A DNA stretch of 64,000 nucleotides from Candidatus Saccharimonadota bacterium (GCA_029288485.1 JARIHC010000004.1:124001-188000), one strand, 5' to 3'; shown: positions 28,220 through 36,103, numbered from the stretch's first letter. The notes: generated from the sequence alone by a model not told the origin. Numbers and translations are program-made.

Positions 28220-28612
28220 CTACCTCACCGATCCATCTCGTCGATTTCTATAAGAATACGAAAGAACTCTATCAGTTGAGCTAACCCCGGGGTTTCCTCT
28301 CTGCGATCTTTCTTCTTGACGGGCTCTGGCATGACGTTCGTATGTACTCGCCGACACCAAAAAACCTGGCACGGCAAATACAAATCCTTGATGATTAATA
28401 TTTGCTGTACCAGGTTCAGGGGCTTCTATCTCCCAGAGCTGATAACCATGCAATGCACGGGTTAAGTAAAACTGTGTCTGATCCTCATCTAACAGTGGAG
28501 TGCTCCCCAGAAAGGAGGAGCCTGTTTGTTGCCGGACCAGGTTCCCTTTACTGTGCATCGATTCTACTACGCTTATGTTTGACATGTCAATGATAAGCTT
28601 TTCGTATATCAT
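28220..28612 (-). CDS. hypothetical protein of the recombinase operon
   Basis: This 130-residue soluble protein has no recognised family. It ends with a basic, Arg-rich segment (RHARARQEERSQRGN...YRNRRDG), suggesting nucleic acid binding. The start overlaps the upstream stop (ATGA), and the stop lies 8 nt before the recombinase ATG, so translation is coupled. It could be a directionality or accessory factor, but nothing in the sequence proves this. Confidence 0.65.
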   Translation of the reverse strand: MIYEKLIIDMSNISVVESMHSKGNLVRQQTGSSFLGSTPLLDEDQTQFYLTRALHGYQLWEIEAPEPGTANINHQGFVFAVPGFLVSASTYERHARARQEERSQRGNPGVSSTDRVLSYSYRNRRDGSVR

Positions 28613-29040
28613 TCCGAATTTTCCCCTGACATAATCTGACGATTAAGTTTGTTCATTTTTGTACCCCAACGCTGGCGTTCCTTGATTAATTCGCCTATGT
28701 GATAAGTATCGCGCTTCTGCTGCGCGTCACTGTATTCAACATCGCCGCTTTCATTATTTTTAAGTTTAGCTACGTATTCCATCTCTGCGGAAACGGAATT
28801 GATCATAGCGTCAAGCATACCTATTGTGGTTTTGGTAAAGTCAGAATTGGCATGTGCACTGATACTACTGGCCACAACGAGAAGATCCTTAAGAAGTTTT
28901 TGGTGTTCCTTGATGAGGCGACCATAAGTTTCTTTTGAAGGCTCTATATCTTCAAGCGCAATAATACGCTTAAAAAGCCCGGTGATATGAACCATAATTT
29001 TCACCTGTATCTCATTGTTGTTAATGTCGAAGTCAGTCAT
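28609..29040 (-). CDS. hypothetical helical protein, first gene of the recombinase operon
   Basis: This 143-residue, mostly alpha-helical charged protein (LLKDLLVVASSISAHANSD... then a long Glu/Lys/Gln/Arg helix) has no recognised family. An ATG 18 nt further up is open, but the GGAG SD lies 9 nt before the ATG at 29038-29040 (MTDFDINN), which I prefer. It overlaps the next gene by 4 nt. Confidence 0.65.
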   Translation of the reverse strand: MTDFDINNNEIQVKIMVHITGLFKRIIALEDIEPSKETYGRLIKEHQKLLKDLLVVASSISAHANSDFTKTTIGMLDAMINSVSAEMEYVAKLKNNESGDVEYSDAQQKRDTYHIGELIKERQRWGTKMNKLNRQIMSGENSE

Positions 29041-29605
29041 TCTGAAGATCTCCATCAAAGTTATTTAGTAATTCCTGACGACAACTAAAAAGCTCGCCGC
29101 CAGTGATAGCCGAAGCTACCTACAGACCTTTCGGAATGTAACTACATGGAAATAGTGCTCTGACGACGAGCTTATTATTTCCATGCAGTTTTGATGATCA
29201 TACCTTCGCTCGCGCGTGGCTTTAGATCGAGGCTGCAAAAGTAGCTTATATATTATTATAACAGAGGTGAAGATGTTTTTTCGTAGTATATACAAAAAGC
29301 CAGCTCCAGCGGTACCGTAGGCGTTGCGATATTAGCTATAGGTAGTAGTTTTTACTACGTTGAAAGTTATCACCTAAGCCGGGCGCGACAATGCATGTCC
29401 CTCTGTTAAGAGTGTATATTTCTCTATTAAAAGTTGTTGACACAAATAATTATTCTGTGAGCACTACAACAGCAAATTTAATAAATAGTTAATTATTTTA
29501 ATATAAGGTTTAGGGGGCTCTTACTCTAGATCAGAATTAAGAGTACTTATCTGACAAACGAGTAGAAAAAGAGGTACACTTACATAAAAGTGGGGTTTTG
29601 CAAAA
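29041..29605. other. 565-nt intergenic region inside the putative element
   Basis: No convincing gene is present. It holds an imperfect long hairpin (29145-29185), a small hairpin GTAGT-TTTT-ACTAC (29345-29358), several AT-rich stretches, and a candidate promoter for the downstream ATPase (CTGACA 29551-29556, 18 nt, TACACT 29575-29580). It separates the two divergent halves of the element, so it probably carries both promoters. Confidence 0.5.
29145..29185. repeat. interrupted inverted repeat / hairpin
   Basis: CATGGAAATA (29145-29154) pairs with TATTTCCATG (29176-29185). Inside it GCTC (29157-29160) pairs with GAGC (29168-29171) around a 7-nt loop. It could be a protein-binding palindrome or a folded RNA. 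Confidence 0.6.
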
Positions 29606-31246
29606 ATGTTTATAAAATCAATTACGGTCAGCAACTATCGCTCGTTAAAGAATGATAACTATACTCTCGACTTTGCGATTCCTAACGGCAAGCCGGGGAG
29701 TGGACTTACTGTCGTTGTGGGGCCAAATAACGTAGGTAAGTCGAACCTGTTTCATGCAATGGACTTTGTGTTCAATAAAACTGGCACGGAGAATGTGAAG
29801 CACAAACAAAGACCCGAAGCTGATGCTATTGTACAGCTAGAATTTCAAGATAAAGACATTGAAAGTTCAATTGATGAGTACGTGCAAGAAAACAAAAAAG
29901 AGGCTTTTAAGAAATTGGTCTACATAAAAGATAGCAATAAGACATTTTCTATTCAGCGCATATACGATACTAAAGCTCAATATATAAACATATGGCACGA
30001 AAAAGATTCGAGTTTCAAAAATGTTGCTGGTATAGACGGTCCTATTGAAGCATGGTTAACTTTCTTGCCTTTGTGGGCTAATACCAGCACAGAAGAAGTC
30101 GCTACTTACAGCGCTAAGAGTATCATTAATAAGCTCTTGGGAAAGATCGTCGAGGAAATTCAAAGCGATAAGGGCTACATTGACTTACATAAACAATTTG
30201 AAAAGATATTTGGTGGCGATGAGAAATCTGTTTTGGGCAGCAAAACATCAACTATATCTAACGAGGTCTCAACACTTATACACGAACAGTTTGCCGATGT
30301 TGGTATTAAGTTTCAGGCTGATCCGCCAAAAATTGACCAATATATTAAGCAGATTCGCACTCTTGTGCATGATGGCGACGAAACCGAAATCACAGAAAAG
30401 GGAAACGGACTTCAACGGGCAATTATGATTGCCCTTATTCAGGTGTATGCAAAATCGCTCAACAAAGGTAAGTCAAAGAAGCCTTTTTTTCTGTTTATTG
30501 ATGAGCCCGAACTTTACCTAAATCCTCAGTCTCAGAAAATACTCTTAAAATCTCTTCGAAAAATTGCTGCAAATGAGCAAGTCTTCTTAGTTACTCATTC
30601 TCCGTACTTTGTCGGCTGGAAAGACTATACAAACGGAGCAAAAGTTGGTCGCGCTAAAAAGGAAAGCGAGTCAACGATTATTAATTGCTTAAATCCAAGT
30701 ACCGATTATTCATCACTAATCTCTAATGACGTTCAAGAATGGCAGAGACCATATATACTCGATACAACCGCTAAAGAGCTTTTATTTGCCGATAAGGTTC
30801 TTTTTCTGGAGGGACAAGAAGATGTAGGCCTAACCAAAAAATGGCTGTCCGAAACATCGAAAGAAATCAAATTTGACCTATTTGGTTATGGCGTTGGTGG
30901 ATTCGGCAATTACTCCGCATATTTGAAGCTTGCGAAGGATCTTGGCCTAACAAAGGCGGCTGCAATTTACGATAATGGAACAAACGAAAAAGCTAAGATG
31001 GATTCCGATAAAAAAATTCAGCCAGACTATTTACTTTGCCAGCTAGATGCCAATGACATACGCGACAAACTTAGACCTTGCTACAAATGCACTAAATGTA
31101 AGGCGCAAAAATACAATGAGTGCAGCGCAAAAACCAAATATAAAACAGGTTGCTTTGATGAGAGCGGGAACCCTAAAACCGCTAGTTTAGAATATAAAGA
31201 TTTCTGTGCTAAATTCGAGTCAATTATTACGTATATGGAGAAGTGA
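29606..31246 (+). CDS. OLD-family ATP-dependent nuclease (AAA ATPase + TOPRIM-like domain)
   Basis: This 546-residue protein has an SMC/RecF-like ABC ATPase: P-loop GPNNVGKSN (about 40), signature GNGLQRAIMIAL, Walker B FFLFIDEPELYLNPQSQ and H-loop VTHSPYF. A TOPRIM-like part follows (VLFLEGQEDVGL with the first Glu; AAIYDNG for the later acidic strand). The C-terminus has a Cys-rich run (CYKCTKCKAQKYNEC...GCF), which may bind metal and is not standard for the family. Single-gene OLD proteins act in DNA processing and phage exclusion. No GajB-like helicase is adjacent, so it is not a Gabija pair. Location in a putative element makes a defence role likely. Confidence 0.85.
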   Translation: MFIKSITVSNYRSLKNDNYTLDFAIPNGKPGSGLTVVVGPNNVGKSNLFHAMDFVFNKTGTENVKHKQRPEADAIVQLEFQDKDIESSIDEYVQENKKEAFKKLVYIKDSNKTFSIQRIYDTKAQYINIWHEKDSSFKNVAGIDGPIEAWLTFLPLWANTSTEEVATYSAKSIINKLLGKIVEEIQSDKGYIDLHKQFEKIFGGDEKSVLGSKTSTISNEVSTLIHEQFADVGIKFQADPPKIDQYIKQIRTLVHDGDETEITEKGNGLQRAIMIALIQVYAKSLNKGKSKKPFFLFIDEPELYLNPQSQKILLKSLRKIAANEQVFLVTHSPYFVGWKDYTNGAKVGRAKKESESTIINCLNPSTDYSSLISNDVQEWQRPYILDTTAKELLFADKVLFLEGQEDVGLTKKWLSETSKEIKFDLFGYGVGGFGNYSAYLKLAKDLGLTKAAAIYDNGTNEKAKMDSDKKIQPDYLLCQLDANDIRDKLRPCYKCTKCKAQKYNECSAKTKYKTGCFDESGNPKTASLEYKDFCAKFESIITYMEK

Positions 31247-31304
31247 CACTATAAGCAGGGCTTTCAAACCTGATGTTTCGTAGAGCTCAGCTCCTCAACC
31301 ATAG

Positions 31305-31331
31305 AAAAACCCGCCGGCATAACCGGCGGGT
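31305..31331 (-). terminator. rho-independent terminator of the RHH operon
   Basis: A 9-bp GC-rich stem (ACCCGCCGG / CCGGCGGGT, loop CATAA) is followed on the minus strand by five T. It lies 27 nt after the RHH gene stop. On the plus strand there is no U tract. Confidence 0.8.
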
Positions 31332-31357
31332 CACTACAGTTCTAATGAGCTTTAAAG

Positions 31358-31564
31358 CTATCTAAGAGCGACTCTATTAGAATTGTTTTCCTTACTTATA
31401 GTAAGGTGTATAGAATCATTTTGCTTTAAATCCTCCAGTGCTTTTTTTAGTAATATCTCTACAAGTTTTTTTGTAGACATGCCGAGAGAGACCGATAGAT
31501 CCTTAATCTCAACATATAGAGATTCTTCTATTCTTACCGGCGTGTGCTTATCGCTCATCGCCAT
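31358..31564 (-). CDS. ribbon-helix-helix (CopG/Arc-type) DNA-binding protein
   Basis: This 68-residue protein has a short beta strand (TPVRIEESLYVEI) followed by two helices with the turn SLGMSTKKLVEILLKKAL, the fold of small ribbon-helix-helix repressors. An AAAGGAG SD lies 6 nt before the ATG. It is the second gene after the 91-residue protein. The palindrome inside the operon promoter is the natural binding site, so autoregulation is likely. Confidence 0.75.
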   Translation of the reverse strand: MAMSDKHTPVRIEESLYVEIKDLSVSLGMSTKKLVEILLKKALEDLKQNDSIHLTISKENNSNRVALR

Positions 31565-31609
31565 ATTCTTCTCCTTTCTGTTTGGACGCTAGACGGTTAG
31601 CCACCTTAA

Positions 31610-31885
31610 CTACTTCTTCTTAAATTTGTTAATTTGATGATATGCCACCTCATCTAGGTTCAGTACTTTTTTCAGCTCCCTAATGTACTTATCTAACGTT
31701 TGCTGTTCTGCTTTTACGATTACACTTGTGCCTTTGTCTCGACCATCGCGGCGTAACTCAGTTAGACTTGTGCTAAGTGTCGCTGCTTCAAAATGCTTAA
31801 GTGTAATTTCAATTAGTCTTTCAGTTTCCAAGTTGCCGGTTTTTTGATTGCTACCGACAAACAATTCAAAAGTTTTAGAGCTCAT
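31610..31885 (-). CDS. small protein, possibly DUF3574-like, partner of the RHH protein
   Basis: This 91-residue alpha/beta protein (FELFVGSNQKTGNLETERLIEITLKHF...) resembles the DUF3574 pattern loosely: a strand-rich start, an acidic helix, then VIVKAE and a Tyr/Ile helix. That assignment is tentative. Its position before an RHH gene resembles a toxin-antitoxin pair, though in the less usual order and without a recognised toxin fold. Confidence 0.6.
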   Translation of the reverse strand: MSSKTFELFVGSNQKTGNLETERLIEITLKHFEAATLSTSLTELRRDGRDKGTSVIVKAEQQTLDKYIRELKKVLNLDEVAYHQINKFKKK

Positions 31886-31947
31886 ATTGAAATGTAGTTG
31901 TTTCCGCGTCCTAGTTGTTAAGGTATCGGCTAACCGCCTGATTTAAA

Positions 31948-31976
31948 TGTTACCAAAGTGATACCACTTTGTCAAA
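31948..31976 (-). promoter_or_regulatory. promoter with palindromic operator
   Basis: On the minus strand a consensus TTGACA (31971-31976), 17-nt spacer and TAACAT (31948-31953). The spacer and the edge of the -35 hold the perfect palindrome CAAAGTG-ATAC-CACTTTG (31955-31972). A repressor bound there would block RNA polymerase. Confidence 0.8.
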
Positions 31977-32038
31977 GATTGAAGTTGGGACTCCCCAGGC
32001 AGGATCGTCTTCTAGGTCACGAAGTATATCCACTAAGG

Positions 32039-32046
32039 GGAGCCAA
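32039..32046. other. candidate attachment site (right)
   Basis: GGAGCCAA matches the tRNA-Asn 3' end at 26768-26775. It lies after the RHH operon promoter and 25 nt before the next gene, where the right end of the element would be expected. Evidence is weak. Confidence 0.3.
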
Positions 32047-32071
32047 GACAATAATTTGGTATGCTAGTAAT

Positions 32072-32413
32072 ATGAATAAATATCTTGCGATTTTTCACGG
32101 CCCAGCTTCAGAAGAAGATAAAAATGCAATTACCCCTGAAAAGGAGCAACAGTTTATGGGCGCGTGGAAAGAATGGGCGCAAAAGAATAAAGAAGCCATC
32201 GTAGATGCGGGCACCCCTCTGAGCAAGACGAAGCAAGTGACGGACGGCAATATCTCTGATATTACAAATGATTTAGTCACTTATACTATCGTGCAAGCCA
32301 AATCCCATGATGCAGCAGCCGAAATATTTGCGACCCACCCTCACACCACAATGTTCCACGGAACACGCATCGAAGTGATGCAGTGTCTTCCGGTTCCTGA
32401 AAATATGTTCTAG
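32072..32413 (+). CDS. YCII-related (YciI-like) protein
   Basis: This 113-residue small ferredoxin-like alpha/beta protein has the start KYLAIFHGPASEEDKNAIT, the FMGAWKEWAQKNKEAIVDAGTPL helix and the final HTTMFHGTRIEVMQCLP strand, as in the YCII-related family. The family includes probable hydrolases or dehalogenase-like enzymes; function unknown here. The ATG is chosen because TATGCT (32060-32065) ends 6 nt before it. Confidence 0.8.
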   Translation: MNKYLAIFHGPASEEDKNAITPEKEQQFMGAWKEWAQKNKEAIVDAGTPLSKTKQVTDGNISDITNDLVTYTIVQAKSHDAAAEIFATHPHTTMFHGTRIEVMQCLPVPENMF

Positions 32414-32477
32414 ATCAGCGCGCTGAGCCAATATGAGAGCAATTTTACACAAACACATGCTCTGATACAGTATGCAT

Positions 32478-32741
32478 ATGAACATATATTTTGCGGGTTT
32501 TTACTGCACCCCAACTGAGCACGTAGAGACTTCGGCCCACCAAAGACCAATTAATATTATATTCACGTTGCTTGGCGTTACCTACGTTGGCTTAGCAGTT
32601 TGGCTATTGAGAAAATTCGGCAGACTCCCTCTCGGCAAGCGAATAGCAATATGTATACTTTTACTGCTTGGAGTGGTAATTGGTTTATTAAGCTTTTGGT
32701 TTGTAAGTGCTTTCACTGCACCTAACTGGTGCGGCAATTAA
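32478..32741 (+). CDS. small two-helix membrane protein
   Basis: This 87-residue protein has two hydrophobic segments (IIFTLLGVTYVGLAVWLL and IAICILLLLGVVIGLLSFWF) joined by a short basic loop. Two ATGs (32472, 32478) are in frame. TACAGT (32466-32471) gives leaderless spacing to the second. No family is recognised. Confidence 0.6.
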   Translation: MNIYFAGFYCTPTEHVETSAHQRPINIIFTLLGVTYVGLAVWLLRKFGRLPLGKRIAICILLLLGVVIGLLSFWFVSAFTAPNWCGN

Positions 32742-32763
32742 AATTTATGTTTGGCTATACTTC

Positions 32764-32775
32764 TATACCGGTATA
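32764..32775. repeat. 12-bp perfect palindrome
   Basis: TATACCGGTATA lies between two genes and could be an operator or a two-way -10 element. Confidence 0.4.
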
Positions 32776-32803
32776 CTTGGTGTATGGCAATATTAAGTAA
32801 CTT

Positions 32804-32824
32804 GCTCCCAGCTCCCAGCTCCCA
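32804..32824 (+). repeat. short tandem repeat (7 bp x 3)
   Basis: Three exact copies of GCTCCCA in a non-coding stretch, directly beside the dispersed repeat at 32826. Confidence 0.8.
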
Positions 32825-32825
32825 G

Positions 32826-32843
32826 ACCGGCACGCCGAGCCAA
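32826..32843 (+). repeat. dispersed direct repeat, copy A
   Basis: ACCGGCACGCCGAGCCAA differs by one base from the copy at 34006-34023. The two flank the minus-strand gene 32934-33875. A more distant relative ends at 32431. Confidence 0.65.
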
Positions 32844-32933
32844 ATTAGACGCCCAAGGTGAATGTAATCCGTTAAGTGCCACACAGTTTTATGCACAAAC
32901 CGTAAAAATTATAACGGTTAGGGGGTGGAGTTT

Positions 32934-33875
32934 TTAACCTAAAGCAATGCGAGCAGGACAATTAGGCGCAGCATCTTTATGCTCAAATTTAGTAGTAACT
33001 TGCTCCAACTGCGGCACTCCAATACCATCACCTTCCAGAATAGAGGTCCATGGCACTCTAAATATTCCGCTGTGTACCTCTTGCTCAGGCAGATCAAAGT
33101 GGATAATATCAGCTCTTGCAAAAGATTGAGAAGAGACACCGACGAACCGATCGCCCCGAGCACGAAGAACATGCCAATAGGTAACTGATTCTAACGGACT
33201 GGGGACTTTAAGGTACGGGTAGTCAACCTGTAGCTCTGATAATGTAACGCGCAGCTCCTCCACGCTGCCACGTGTTTTAGGATGCGGCTTGTTCGGAATT
33301 AAGCTAAAGACCGCTATGTTACAGTTATCAGGATTAGTGCCCGAGATTTGTTCGGGAGTGTACTTTTCATATAATTGCCTACCTGTCACAAAAGTCCTGC
33401 GTGATTGATTTTTGCCAAAAGACTTAGCAATTTCAACGAGCCCTAAATCAGTTACGGTTATATTACGTGTCGCCACTAACGTAAAGCGAAGAGCAGGGTC
33501 AGCTTCTTGGGCAGCAATAACATAAGCTAGCTTATCGTCTGTGAACCAGGCCTTAAACTCGGCTTCGATATCTTCATTAAATGTTTCGGGATAGAAGTCC
33601 TCATCATAAAGCACAGTGTCTACGGCTTTTAAACCTTTTATTGCCGCAGGCAATTGTTTTGCGAGAGACTCTTTGCTATCAATAATTGGTACTTCAACGT
33701 GACCATCTATCGTTTGGGCGGCGTTCTCTACTGCAATTGAGCCAGCTTCAAAAGGTAATTCCAAACCGCGTTTACGGGCAACTTCCGCCATTTCCTGAGC
33801 AAAATCAATAAGCTGAGCATCTTCTTGTTCTGCCGGGTCAACTTGCACATCTAAACCGTTAATTCGAAGTTCCAT
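32934..33875 (-). CDS. hypothetical protein
   Basis: This 313-residue soluble acidic protein is of unknown family. It begins MELRINGLDVQVDPAEQED, has mixed alpha/beta sequence, no Cys clusters and no membrane segments. It lies between two near-identical 18-bp direct repeats, so it may have arrived as a unit or been lost and gained. A gene of this size with ordinary codon use is very likely real. Confidence 0.7.
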   Translation of the reverse strand: MELRINGLDVQVDPAEQEDAQLIDFAQEMAEVARKRGLELPFEAGSIAVENAAQTIDGHVEVPIIDSKESLAKQLPAAIKGLKAVDTVLYDEDFYPETFNEDIEAEFKAWFTDDKLAYVIAAQEADPALRFTLVATRNITVTDLGLVEIAKSFGKNQSRRTFVTGRQLYEKYTPEQISGTNPDNCNIAVFSLIPNKPHPKTRGSVEELRVTLSELQVDYPYLKVPSPLESVTYWHVLRARGDRFVGVSSQSFARADIIHFDLPEQEVHSGIFRVPWTSILEGDGIGVPQLEQVTTKFEHKDAAPNCPARIALG

Positions 33876-34005
33876 GATCTATAATGTCATTCTGTATTAC
33901 AAATCATAATTATAGTACTTTTATTTATAGATGTCAAACATCTAGTTTGATGCTCAGCGCACAATACTTTGTTTAGCTACTTTTGCTATTTCTAAAAAGT
34001 TCCAA

Positions 34006-34023
34006 ACCGGCACGCTGAGCCAA
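34006..34023 (+). repeat. dispersed direct repeat, copy B
   Basis: ACCGGCACGCTGAGCCAA has 17 of 18 bases in common with copy A at 32826-32843. Confidence 0.65.
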
Positions 34024-34050
34024 GACGGCCGGCAAGAAACAGTTGTAGAT

Positions 34051-34200
34051 ATGACAACTAAAGGGTGACCTACATATAAAATTGATCAAGAGACTGGAAG
34101 AACAACACGCATTATTAATGGTAAAGAAAAACTTGCAGATTTATTTGCAAAAAACGCACTAGCCCGTAGACTCCGGCCCCTTGCGATCAAGTACGACTGA
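34051..34200 (+). pseudogene. small gene interrupted by an in-frame TGA at codon 6
   Basis: Reading from ATG 34051 gives MTTKG, TGA (34066-34068), then 43 more codons (PTYKIDQETGRTTRIINGKE...RPLAIKYD) to a TGA at 34198-34200. The second part looks protein-like and ends in a basic helix. A CGA-to-TGA change would create the stop. No other start is obvious after it. Confidence 0.35.
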
Positions 34201-34287
34201 AAAGGTTTACTCGAGATCTTATTTTATAAGACAGCGCAACAATGAGGTCACTAAGGATTAAGCTTTTTATTTTGCTATGATTTATTA

Positions 34288-34563
34288 GTGACCAGCGTTA
34301 GAGATTTATTCACCAACAAAAAAGACAAAATTGTAATATGGCAAACGCCTAATATACCCCTGGTCGCTTGGTTGGCATTCTTTATGTTGGCCAAATTGCT
34401 GCACACCGGCAACTGGCACACTTGGGCGGGGTATTTAAGCAAAGTTTCATTGCTAGTTTGGTCAATATTGGAAATTGGGTGGGGAGCAAGCTACTTTCGC
34501 CGCAGCCTAGGCCTGCTTGTGCTGAGCGTGACTTTTTATACGATTATTCAAACAATTGCTTGA
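34288..34563 (+). CDS. small two-helix membrane protein
   Basis: This 91-residue protein starts at GTG. It has hydrophobic segments around residues 25-38 and 48-65 and a third weaker one at the C-terminus. The GTG start is supported by TATGAT (34276-34281) ending 6 nt upstream. No family is recognised; it resembles small integral membrane proteins common in this type of genome. Confidence 0.65.
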   Translation: MTSVRDLFTNKKDKIVIWQTPNIPLVAWLAFFMLAKLLHTGNWHTWAGYLSKVSLLVWSILEIGWGASYFRRSLGLLVLSVTFYTIIQTIA

Positions 34564-34601
34564 CTTAGACTTTTGCGCTGAATTAGTTTATAGTTTTTGT
34601 A

Positions 34602-35066
34602 ATGTATGCAGATTTGGGAGCTGAAGCAGGCAAGGAGGCGCCAACCGGTTTAGGGCCGGAGTTCTTTACTTTCTGTCCAGGCTGCCCTTTGATCGCCGCG
34701 ATGGAGGAAGAAGCAAAAGAAGATCCACGCAATTATTTTGTGCATTTTATACCCGAGTTCTCGCATGAAGCCGACGACCCCCGCTATCCATCGGAACAAG
34801 AGGCATGGCTCGTGGGACTCATAACCTGGAAGGGTGGTAAAAGTAAATATTTACTATTAGGTGTTAGCGGAGATGAAACTCTAGATGAACTAGCAGACGA
34901 AGCCGCATACGCCACGCAAAGATGTCCAAAACCCATCATTACAGAGCCCGGCAAACTCGCCAGACTTGTTGGAATATCCCCAACATCGAAATGCGGGGCA
35001 GGGATCATATCGATACGCGAGCCTAGGCGTTTACCTGTGTCTGAAGCCAATTACACCATAAGGTAA
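34602..35066 (+). CDS. hypothetical protein
   Basis: This 154-residue soluble protein has a CPGCP motif (FFTFCPGCPLIAAMEEEA) near residue 25 and two more Cys later, so redox or metal binding is possible. No family is recognised. TATAGT (34589-34594) ends 7 nt before the ATG. Confidence 0.65.
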   Translation: MYADLGAEAGKEAPTGLGPEFFTFCPGCPLIAAMEEEAKEDPRNYFVHFIPEFSHEADDPRYPSEQEAWLVGLITWKGGKSKYLLLGVSGDETLDELADEAAYATQRCPKPIITEPGKLARLVGISPTSKCGAGIISIREPRRLPVSEANYTIR

Positions 35067-35170
35067 TCAACAAATTCTGGCACTAGACTAAGCCAAAACG
35101 TCGTCAATGGCAGCCCTAACACTTAAAGAAAACGTGCCGCACCAATAGGCCTTACGCTAAGCAGGTATCG

Positions 35171-35199
35171 TTGAAAATATTTGCATAATAATGTATAGT
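35171..35199 (+). promoter_or_regulatory. promoter
   Basis: TTGAAA (35171-35176), 17-nt spacer and TATAGT (35194-35199), 9 nt before the next ATG. Confidence 0.55.
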
Positions 35200-35208
35200 T
35201 GCTAAATC

Positions 35209-36015
35209 ATGGTCACTTTTGAAGGTTTGTCTCAAGATACAGTTATTACAGAAGACATGAACCCAGAGCTGTACGCGCGCGTCGAAGACGCCATAACTTT
35301 CAGCCGCCTAAGCGACGACTCTACTAAGCTCTTAGAGGTAGTCGAGGAGCAAGATGGAGAAAAATTCGTCACTCGCTGTTATACTCCTGACGCCGTAAAT
35401 GATATGGAAATGCGCGAGCACAGTTGGGGAGACGCGGATTTCCCGCAGGTATGGAGAGCATTTCGTACGGCTTTTTCACGAGCGAAGGTCCCTACGGTTC
35501 CAAGCGTACTGCTTGAAGACGTGAAAGATTATCAGTTTGTGATAGTTAGCGATTATATAGAAGACGAGGTGCCGGTTGCTGAAGCACCGTCCGGGGCAAA
35601 GCAAGAAATGGCCGCCAATCTCGGCAAACTAGTAACCGCTAGCGCCGGCGGCCTCATTAAGCTAGCTCTTAGTCCTGAGATAATACAGGAAGGAATGTTC
35701 ATGATCGCCTCCGCTGAAAATGAACGGCTATGCGTCACTTTTACTGATATGGATCCTCTGCTGAAACCGAAATTTGATATAAGCGACGACAGCCGTAGAG
35801 CAGCGTTTATCATTCGTGCGACCGATCTACTCTGGCGTTGGTCAAACGGAGAAGAGAGAGAGCAGGTAATTGGTAGTTTTTTGAATAATCTTAGTGATTC
35901 GATTACCGATGATTTCTCTTTAACTAGCGTGACTAGCGCCGCTTTTACAAGAGCGCACAACGTGATGCACGGAGCCGATCCAGACCATGCAGGCGTTGGC
36001 CAAATTAGCGGCTAA
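35209..36015 (+). CDS. hypothetical protein
   Basis: This 268-residue soluble acidic protein is not recognised. The alternation of short strands and a long central helix (AKQEMAANLGKLVTASAGGLIKLAL), then a FTDMDP strand, is faintly reminiscent of kinase-like lipoyl/aminoglycoside kinase folds. No catalytic motif is clear, and I would not assign it. Confidence 0.65.
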   Translation: MVTFEGLSQDTVITEDMNPELYARVEDAITFSRLSDDSTKLLEVVEEQDGEKFVTRCYTPDAVNDMEMREHSWGDADFPQVWRAFRTAFSRAKVPTVPSVLLEDVKDYQFVIVSDYIEDEVPVAEAPSGAKQEMAANLGKLVTASAGGLIKLALSPEIIQEGMFMIASAENERLCVTFTDMDPLLKPKFDISDDSRRAAFIIRATDLLWRWSNGEEREQVIGSFLNNLSDSITDDFSLTSVTSAAFTRAHNVMHGADPDHAGVGQISG

Positions 36016-36103
36016 GCTCTAATTAACGAGCCGCACAATAGAAATAAAGGCGGCTACTATTGTGTACTGTGAGCCGGGGATATAGCATGGTATTGGAGGC
36101 CAG

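Larger units (their letters stand above)
33876..34287. other. 412-nt gap with a repeat copy and a broken small gene
   Basis: The gap holds repeat copy B (34006-34023) and the interrupted frame at 34051-34200. Nothing else is convincing. Confidence 0.5.

Noticed and set aside
31985-32045. Decayed tRNA near the right end of the element
   Set aside because: CTCCCC and GGGGAG pair but lie only about 50 nt apart, and no T or anticodon arm can be drawn.
32804-32824. CRISPR-like repeat
   Set aside because: Only three 7-bp units in direct contact, with no spacers and no cas genes.
34051-34200. UGA recoded as Gly or Trp
   Set aside because: Large conserved proteins here contain no in-frame TGA, and several genes end in TGA, so the standard meaning applies.
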